A DNA stretch of 64,000 nucleotides from Styela clava. Taxonomy: Eukaryota > Chordata > Ascidiacea > Stolidobranchia > Styelidae. The notes beneath the pieces were generated by a model that was not told the DNA's origin, did not search any database, and worked only from the letters and a program-made list of their open reading frames with translations. Positions 63,624 through 64,000 of the stretch are shown piece by piece (the stretch's first letter is position 1; the number at the start of each line of letters is the position of its first letter). The stretch covers positions 24,201,383 to 24,265,382 of the forward strand of contig NC_135252.1 of assembly GCF_964204865.1 (NCBI RefSeq), given 5' to 3'. Position numbers and translations under genes: made by a program.

Positions 63624-63862
63624 TACTCGTGTAGCATGTGAACCAAGATGGCAGATACCGGAACGTAGTATGTGTACCAGGTTAGGGTTGGGCAATTATT
63701 TCAGGTACGAATACTACGGGAGTCATTTGGCTAGTCCCCGAACTCGTAATAGAACTAAAATAAAAAAAATGGGAATAAAATTATGTCCTAACCCTAACCG
63801 GGTACACATACTACATTCCGGTGTCCCCCATCTTGGTGCACATACTACGGGAGCACCGAAAC
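63624..63862. mobile_element. long-form MITE, SMC1 intron 14
   Basis: AAATACTCGTGTAGCATGTG and GTGCACATACTACGGGAGCACC form inverted termini. Interior AAGATGGCAGATACCGGAAC / TTCCGGTGTCCCCCATCTT arms and CAGGTTAGGGTTGGGC are present. The window ends about 140 bp later within the intron. Confidence 0.82.
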
Positions 63863-64000
63863 TGGAATGTGATGAGCGTATATTTTTTGAGGACGAAGAG
63901 TTTTAGGTTTAGTATTGCCTGCTCAATTTTTTACATCCTATGCCAGTAGTTCCCCAACCTTCGGTCCAATTATGGCGTAACGATTTAATATGACCCGCCG

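Overview
The window is eukaryotic and metazoan. Genes are split by introns with canonical GT/AG junctions, intergenic and intronic DNA is AT-rich, and it is packed with short non-autonomous transposons and tRNA-derived SINEs. The proteins are clear animal orthologues of moderate divergence from vertebrates. Compact genes, dense hAT/SINE content and splice-acceptor-like sequences just upstream of several start codons suggest an invertebrate deuterostome, possibly a tunicate. The species assignment is inference.

Layout: (1) 1-2768: degenerate repeats, including a ~400 bp direct duplication, one copy of which is split by a MITE. (2) 2856-8613 (+): a five-exon beta-1,4-galactosyltransferase. (3) 8614-11819: old SINE debris. 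(4) 11820-17806 (-): a gene whose first two exons look like POLR2M/Gdown1 (GRINL1A), with tentative 3' exons. (5) 17840-19974: repeats. (6) 19975-20976 (-): intronless, complete CIAO1. (7) 20980-24180: repeats, including a 5'-truncated LINE tail with a target-site duplication. (8) 24181-30106 (+): complete five-exon AK6. (9) 31092-33287 (+): complete two-exon DCAKD (dephospho-CoA kinase domain protein). (10) 33527-35716: two hAT-like elements inserted side by side. (11) 36067-43416 (+): complete ten-exon NUB1. (12) 44813 to beyond the right end (+): the N-terminal half of SMC1 (SMC1A-like), through the hinge, whose introns hold most of the transposons and two minisatellites.

The genes are housekeeping: Golgi glycosylation, Pol II regulation, cytosolic Fe-S assembly, nuclear adenylate kinase/ribosome biogenesis, CoA-type kinase, NEDD8 turnover, and cohesin. 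They do not form an obvious pathway. AK6, DCAKD, NUB1 and SMC1 are co-oriented. All exon chains except the 3' part of POLR2M were phase-checked by hand and close without frameshift.

The most interesting signals are a tandemly duplicated hinge exon in SMC1 (58950-59333), a candidate in-frame 42 nt cassette exon in the same hinge (60803-60844), and many transposon insertions with readable target-site duplications.
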